Assembly (NCBI GenBank): GCA_024734495.1
Contig: JALMQS010000890.1
Location: forward strand, 124,001-188,000
DNA length: 64,000 bases
Source of the DNA: Forficula auricularia
Lineage: Eukaryota; Arthropoda; Insecta; Dermaptera; Forficulidae
Reading direction: 5' to 3'
The notes beneath the pieces were generated by a model. It made no database searches. It was not told the origin of the DNA and worked only from the letters and a program-made list of their open reading frames with translations. Below, one piece after another: positions 61,301 through 64,000 of this stretch; positions within the stretch are counted from its first letter, which is position 1, and each line of letters opens with the position of its first letter. A program made the translations under genes and the position numbers.

Positions 61301-63935
61301 AATAAAATTTGTTGTTCAATTAGTTACTTAATTATTTTTTCAAATTTAATTGTAATTTGTTGTAAAAAAGTAATAATTTTGAATAATTTATTATAAGAAT
61401 AAACTGTGATTAAATTATTGTTCATAAATCTTAAATTTAAAATTTAAAATTTGGAAACATCATTAAAATTTTTGTAACTGTAGCTTTTAAAAAGCCCGCC
61501 TCAATCTTTGTCGCTCGTTCCGCGCTCTCGCTTGCACTTCAAGCCTTAAATGGAACGCCTCAGAGCGAGGTAACGCCGCATGAGTCATGTTTTTTCGTGC
61601 GTGCAGCCGGCTCCATCAAATTATAAGACGTTGTCACGTCAAAATTATTTATAATTCTATTTGAAACCGACGTTTCGGAGCATCTTCCCTCTTTCTTCGC
61701 TCTCCCTTCCATCTAATTCTCAGCAATAAATCTGCCAGCCCGTCTCCAAAGAAAAACTTCTAACGTGTTATTATATTTTATTAGAAATTATAATGAACAA
61801 TAAAAGTAAATATTAATAAATTTAAAAACTTAATAGACATCTATCATTACTATTATGGTAGGTAAAAACAACTCATGTGTTTGATTAGGTTTCCAGAGCC
61901 TTGATTCACTTGGTAAAGCTGGAATATCACAAGATAAAGATTCCAATCGCTGAATAAGTTTGGAAGGCGATGCTCGAGATTTCACCGAAGGTTTTTCTTT
62001 TTCTTTTGATTCTGTTGTTGTCGGGATTGAAGCTTTAATGAAATAAAAATAATTTATTTTTTAATTATAAAAATTATTTTTCTTGAAATTAAAATTATTA
62101 TAATCATTTTATACTTGTTGGAAATTTTGAGCTAAATGGTAGAGCTGTAGTTGCGTTTATTTTCTCGGTTGTATCATTCAATAATATTAAAGGTGTTATT
62201 ATTGTTGTATTTGTAGATTTCTCTAATTTACTTGAATTTCCAGCTACAATCTTCACGAAGAGAAAAATGAAAAAACATTTCCCTATCTAAAATAAAAATA
62301 ATTTTAATAAATAATAATTAGAGGTGATTTCAAACATATATTTAAATTGTATTTATTTACATAGGTAATATATATATTAATATTGAAAATATTAAACAAT
62401 ATTTCAAATAAAAATAAATAAGAAACATGAAATGAGGAATTATTTCGGGTTCGACCATTCTTAGTAAAATTAGAAAATTTCTAAAAATTCCCGACCTTGT
62501 GGCTTTTAATTCAAAAACAATTTTCAAATGAAAATAAATAATTTTTTTCATCTCTGAGATACAAGCTCTCAAAGAGTCAGGACCCAGACTGGCCATCGCA
62601 ATACTTCCCCATTATATTCTATAGAATATAAATGTGAAAGTAAAAATATAAGAAAAATTAATGAGAGTGTTCACTGCTTAATCTGAAATGTTATAAATCA
62701 TTTTTCTAACATATCACAAGGTCTATAATGACACCAAATCACAGTCAAAACCAAGTGCCAAAAAACTATTCGGCGAAACCCATCAGGCTTATGTATATAT
62801 AATAAGCTAATAAATTTCAGTTGTAGTTGTAACAATTTTATTGTAAAATTTCGCTGATGTTTCAGACACAATTTAAAAATATAACCATACATTACAATAT
62901 TCTAATTTCCCATTAGTGAGTTGAGTAGATCAACTTGACCAGCAAAACCTCAACAAGCTTAAATTAAAAAACAATAATAATAAAAATTAATTTTTCGAAA
63001 GTTTATTCATGGTAAACTCTGCAAATAAATTATTTTCTAGTGATATCTCGTGATTTACGACCCTGATTGTGAAGTTATCCTATACTTTTTCTTATGTTAA
63101 AAATTATATATTTCACCGATAGAATTGAAAAATTTAACAAATATAAATTTAAATAGCCCCTGCCAGAATTTTTTATGGGGGTGGGGGGAGTTTTATTTAA
63201 TAATTAAATAAATAGATCTTTATTACTCGACCTGCTTAGAGGCACAAGTCCTCGGTGGCTAGGTCAAAAAAACATTAATACAAATTAACTACAGTAATTA
63301 ATAAATAAGTATTATTTATAGCCACTTAAAGAAGATATTATAAAATTAGTGATTTATCATTTAGTAAAAAAAAAATACGTAAATGCAGAGGCAGCCGATG
63401 AAACTTTCTAAGCTTTTTTAAGTAGAGAGAAATGATTAAAATATTCAAAAAATTTGTAATTAATGACCCCTTCCTTAAGCTATTTAATAATTATATATTT
63501 TCAAAACATGCACATCTATTCCAAAAATTAACCTCTTAAATTAATTATACTATCATTTAGAGAGAATTGAAGATGGCTTAGGAAGACTGAAATGTAGTGA
63601 TAATATAAAAAAATTAATTGCTATAATAATTTTCCTATTAATGCTTTAAACCAAAAAAAATTTCAATATTCATTAAGTTTTAATGTTCTGTTGGAAAGGT
63701 TTCTAAAATATTAGTAATTTTGTATATGCTGGTTTAGATAAATAAAGTTAAAAAATTATATTAACCTATTCGATATTAAATTTGCTTTATAATTCTTAAA
63801 ATTTCAAACTATTTTTTGATGATATAATAAGGGATATGATAATCCACATTATCTTATAGTATATCGTTACTGAAAATTTCTACGTCTCAATAGTTATACA
63901 TATATATATTTATGTTCATTACTTACCAGATCCAT
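40421..63935 (-). CDS. Type I transmembrane protein with seven EGF repeats (weary-like candidate)
   Basis: Thirteen exons on the - strand join in frame to 688 residues: 63935-63927, 62286-62115, 62032-61851, 57402-57212, 55227-55073, 55010-54895, 53297-53144, 53056-52817, 50490-50348, 50288-50166, 47770-47519, 41005-40869, 40613-40421. The start codon gives MDL, spliced to [16 protein letters not shown]: a signal peptide. Next is a Ser/Thr-rich segment, then a cysteine-poor ectodomain ([47 protein letters not shown]). Seven EGF repeats follow, several with the GGTCxD pattern. A membrane helix ([18 protein letters not shown]) precedes [11 protein letters not shown] and a tail of about 115 residues ending [17 protein letters not shown]. 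The architecture resembles DSL-free EGF receptors/ligands such as insect weary, a proposed Notch ligand; that match is from memory and tentative. Confidence 0.93.
42620..47275 (-). mobile_element. LINE family L-B, split by insertion of another LINE
   Basis: On the - strand, 47248-46353 encodes a reverse transcriptase: [79 protein letters not shown] and [10 protein letters not shown] (catalytic motif). The frame is interrupted at about 46353 and resumes at 43460 with [17 protein letters not shown] and [18 protein letters not shown]. The 3' UTR ends in TAAATAAATAAA near 42620-42645. The 5' part including the endonuclease is absent. The 3' UTR phrase GACCTGCTTAGAGGCACAAG also occurs at 63229. 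It lies in the intron between the transmembrane exon and the first tail exon. Confidence 0.9.
43468..46346 (+). mobile_element. LINE family L-A, long intact ORF, inserted in L-B
   Basis: A single uninterrupted frame runs from about 43470 to the TAA at 46136, about 880 codons. It opens inside the endonuclease ([41 protein letters not shown]). The reverse transcriptase follows: [75 protein letters not shown] and [10 protein letters not shown] (about codon 600). The C-terminus has [14 protein letters not shown]. The 3' end is (AAAT)n at 46319-46346. TAAACTT at 43461-43467 and 46347-46353 is the target duplication. It is 5'-truncated but otherwise undamaged, so recently inserted. Jockey/CR1-type. 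Confidence 0.93.
47771..48345. other. EGF-gene intron sequence, nothing recognised
   Basis: AT-rich DNA with a TTTATTTATTTATTTATTT tract near 48152-48180 and no coding or RNA signal. Confidence 0.5.
48350..49665 (+). mobile_element. LINE family L-C, second copy
   Basis: Opens inside the RT with [20 protein letters not shown] and reads [75 protein letters not shown] (catalytic motif at about 48890), then after a stop near 49010 [49 protein letters not shown] and [15 protein letters not shown] to a TAG near 49648. It has fewer breaks than its inverted partner at 36284-37760; both begin within the RT and end ACCGCTTTA plus AT repeats. It sits in the intron between the last two EGF exons. Confidence 0.9.
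49735..49862 (+). repeat. Second copy of the hammerhead-bearing repeat (motif damaged)
   Basis: Matches 35155-35285: AATAGATAAAATATTTATAA then GACTGATGATGAAGGTCAAAC. The 3' strand of stem II and the GAAA are deleted, leaving AATAGTCTCTAAC. The retained AGA before CTGATGA and TCT after GTC would pair as stem I, supporting a hammerhead in the ancestor. Confidence 0.6.
50536..50890. repeat. Inverted-repeat element with a well-formed hammerhead-like motif
   Basis: TTAATAAGTTGTTGTAGGGA at 50538 and TCCCTACAACAACTTATTAA ending at about 50886 are inverted ends. Inside at 50788-50823 (+): GCC, CTGAGGA, A, stem GTCAAC-AAA-GTTGAC (50799-50813), GAA, ACGT, T, GGC. GCC and GGC can pair as stem I, and ACGT can act as a two-pair stem III, alone or between two copies. 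It lies in the intron between EGF repeats 4 and 5 coding exons. Confidence 0.7.
51216..51975 (+). repeat. Interspersed repeat family D, copy 2
   Basis: Same-strand match to 245-985. It repeats TAGCAAAAAGTTAATGCT, ATGTCAGATAAAGTACATTA, ATGGCTGAAGCGAAAAAACG and AATTTAATATCTCCGGAACT. The peptide [15 protein letters not shown] is present but frameshifted after about 20 codons. An extra segment at about 51575-51705, not in copy 1, carries a hammerhead candidate. Confidence 0.75.
51575..51705 (+). ncRNA. Insertion carrying a candidate minimal hammerhead
   Basis: Copy 1 of the surrounding repeat lacks these about 130 bases, so they were inserted. They contain CTGGATGA (51607-51614), stem II AGAGGGC-AAA-GCCCTCT (51615-51631), GAAAC, TATA, GTC (51641-51643). 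The 3' half is identical to 35254-35265. The 7-base-pair stem II directly abuts GAAA, as in true hammerheads, but the 5' core has an extra G. Small size and a ribozyme-like motif recall retrozymes. Confidence 0.5.
52161..52725. repeat. Inverted-repeat element
   Basis: AATTAAATTAGGTTGGAGTT near 52164 is mirrored by AACTCCAACCTAATTTAATT-like sequence ending near 52723, with arms of about 60 bases through CACAAGGAGAAAA. Inside at 52618-52643, CTGACGA, T, a short GAG...CTC hairpin and GAAAT form a weak version of the recurrent motif. Confidence 0.75.
53301..54890. other. EGF-gene intron, nothing recognised
   Basis: AT-rich intron with a C-run near 54630-54641. Two ORFs of about 66 residues (53253-53456 and 53566-53763) are not supported as genes; the first overlaps an EGF exon on the opposite strand. 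Confidence 0.5.
55483..55688 (-). repeat. Palindromic element with a tRNA-like core
   Basis: Arms of about 65 bases: AACATGAATTTAGGTCA... on the left and ...TGACCTAAATTCATGTT on the right, with GTTTATATTGCATGTAGGAG mirrored. Between them, on the - strand (about 55630-55545), are GGTGAGTGTCTCAAAGGTCT, resembling a pol III A box, and GCTTGGGTTCGACTCCCGAG, a good B box. The core is tRNA-like but not a clean cloverleaf. Confidence 0.65.
55800..55925 (+). repeat. Diverged LINE/SINE 3' tail
   Basis: TTTTCACGATACAAGGGTCC, TTTTTTGTGCAACTTCTTC and TCAATATCATTATAAAAAAA match the 3' tails at 10850-10949 (L-D LINE) and 59292-59389 (SINE), with more substitutions. No head is recognised, so it could derive from either. 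Confidence 0.6.
56298..56682. repeat. Fold-back element F, copy 2
   Basis: ATTTGCAGTAAAAATCCGTT and the right end CCCGTTTTTACTGCAACATA are inverted. The arms share GAATCTTCATTTTTGA, CTTCCGCCTCATTTT and CAAAACTC-like blocks with copy 1 at 34821. The centre has an additional palindrome around TTACATCCTCATTAGAAGCAA. A similar ACATCCCCTACAACATTGCT occurs at 24420. Confidence 0.85.
57466..58300 (+). mobile_element. Deleted mariner flanked by long inverted copies of its own 3' end
   Basis: The + strand reads as mariner transposase pieces: [49 protein letters not shown]. It then jumps after a deletion to [40 protein letters not shown] and FEGANIDFD. The middle of the catalytic domain is missing and frames shift. 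The first 150 bases (57466-57620) are the reverse complement of the 3' end (about 58120-58283): CAAATTTATTAATCAAAATC against its mirror. So the element starts with an inverted copy of its own 3' coding end. Confidence 0.85.
58301..59032. other. EGF-gene intron sequence, nothing recognised
   Basis: AT-rich. TTAGATATGCATTCGAATGG and GTTGCATCTGCAAGCTCTGC near 58820-58875 resemble, in reverse complement, GCGCCTGCAGATGCAACCTG near 42512-42531, a possible diverged repeat pair. Confidence 0.4.
59033..59389 (+). mobile_element. tRNA-derived SINE sharing the L-D LINE 3' end
   Basis: The head GCCTCCGTGGTGTAATGGTC (A box at about 59043-59058) and GAGTTCGATTCCCGG (B box at 59086-59100) are tRNA-like. 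A central body follows, then a tail TTCACGATGGAGGGGCCAGC through CTTCTGGTGTATCTCCTTCT to ATCATTAAAAAAAA. The tail corresponds to the 3' UTR of the LINE at 10005-10949. Head, body and shared tail are the standard structure of a SINE mobilised by a partner LINE. The ORF at 58960-59151 is a shadow. Confidence 0.85.
60371..60850. repeat. ACCGACTTC dispersed repeat
   Basis: Starts ACCGACTTCGAAAAAAGGAG and includes GGACCGATTTCGATGATTCT, TTTTGGAAAGGGAATACC, GGTCCCACATTACTTTGG and TTTTTGAAGTCGGTGCC, ending with ACCGACTTCAAAAAG near 60840. I recall near-identical sequence as a high-copy repeat in many insect genomes, which supports an insect source. The 124-residue ORF across it is not a gene. Confidence 0.7.
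60994..61140. repeat. Perfect hairpin, 69-bp arms, 10-base loop
   Basis: The left arm 60994-61061 and right arm 61072-61140 are exact reverse complements as read by eye (AATCGGTTGTCTGTAAAGTC ... ATAAGAAAATAC), with a loop TGATGGAATG. No mismatch was found over the full arm length. It follows the ACCGACTTC repeat and may be one end of the same composite element (AGTCGGTTTACTGACG inside the arm). Confidence 0.9.
61490..61690. repeat. GC-richer dispersed repeat, partner of 27911-28098
   Basis: CGCTCGTTCCGCGCTCTCGC, AATGGAACGCCTCAGAGCGA and GCAGCCGGCTCCATCAAATT stand out in composition. TAAGACGTTGTCACGTCAAA is the mirror of the block at 27919. At 61676-61672 (- strand) CTCCGAAACGTCGG is the 3' part of the recurrent hammerhead-like motif. 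Confidence 0.6.
63185..63320 (-). repeat. 3' end fragment of LINE family L-B
   Basis: ATCTTTATTACTCGACCTGC, AAGTCCTCGGTGGCTAGGTC and AATACAAATTAACTACAG match the 3' UTR of L-B at 42640-42725 almost exactly, with the TAAATAAAT tail on the left. It is a very short 5'-truncated insertion in the first intron of the EGF gene. Confidence 0.85.
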
Positions 63936-64000
63936 ATTTAAGAGAATAATTTTTGCAATTTATGATTAATAATTTATAACTCGTGTGTTTATAGATTTAA

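Overview
The window is AT-rich eukaryotic nuclear DNA. Genes are split by GT-AG introns from a few dozen bases to several kb, and the space between exons is packed with transposons. Mariner, hAT, several LINE families, tRNA- and 5S-derived SINE-like units and many fold-back repeats, together with the style of the two proteins, suggest an arthropod, most likely an insect. The sequence alone does not let me name a species.

Two host genes are well supported, and they converge. On the + strand, 3916-15362 carries eight exons of an STK32/YANK-type serine/threonine kinase; the 5' exon with its start codon was not found. On the - strand, 63935 down to 40421 holds a complete 13-exon gene for a 688-residue type I membrane protein: signal peptide, unusual N-terminal ectodomain, seven EGF repeats, one transmembrane helix and a short cytoplasmic tail. 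Every exon junction of both genes keeps frame.

The 25 kb between the two 3' ends contains repeats (mariner 15672-16901, a composite repeat 19247-20695, a 1.1 kb palindrome 21903-22983, a hAT relic 23452-24321, a direct duplication 25612-27640, 5S-like units near 27.7-27.9 kb, a LINE at 36284-37760, a fold-back at 37897-38538). It also contains a GC-richer, mostly non-repetitive island at about 29.0-31.3 kb, with a few short exon-like segments nearby that I could not assemble into a gene.

The introns of both genes are repeat sinks. STK32 intron 1 holds a mariner fossil broken by a LINE, itself broken by another element. The EGF gene's introns hold a LINE inserted into an opposite-strand LINE (42620-47270), a mariner with long inverted ends, a tRNA-derived SINE, and a perfect 69-bp-arm hairpin.

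The most interesting pattern crosses repeat families. At least eight interspersed repeats carry 5'-CTGANGA, one base, a hairpin, then GAAA, usually followed by ACGTY or by CTATAGTC. That is the order of the conserved core of a hammerhead ribozyme with a very short stem III, as known from Penelope-like elements and retrozymes. All comparisons were made by eye; no alignment, folding or database search was run.
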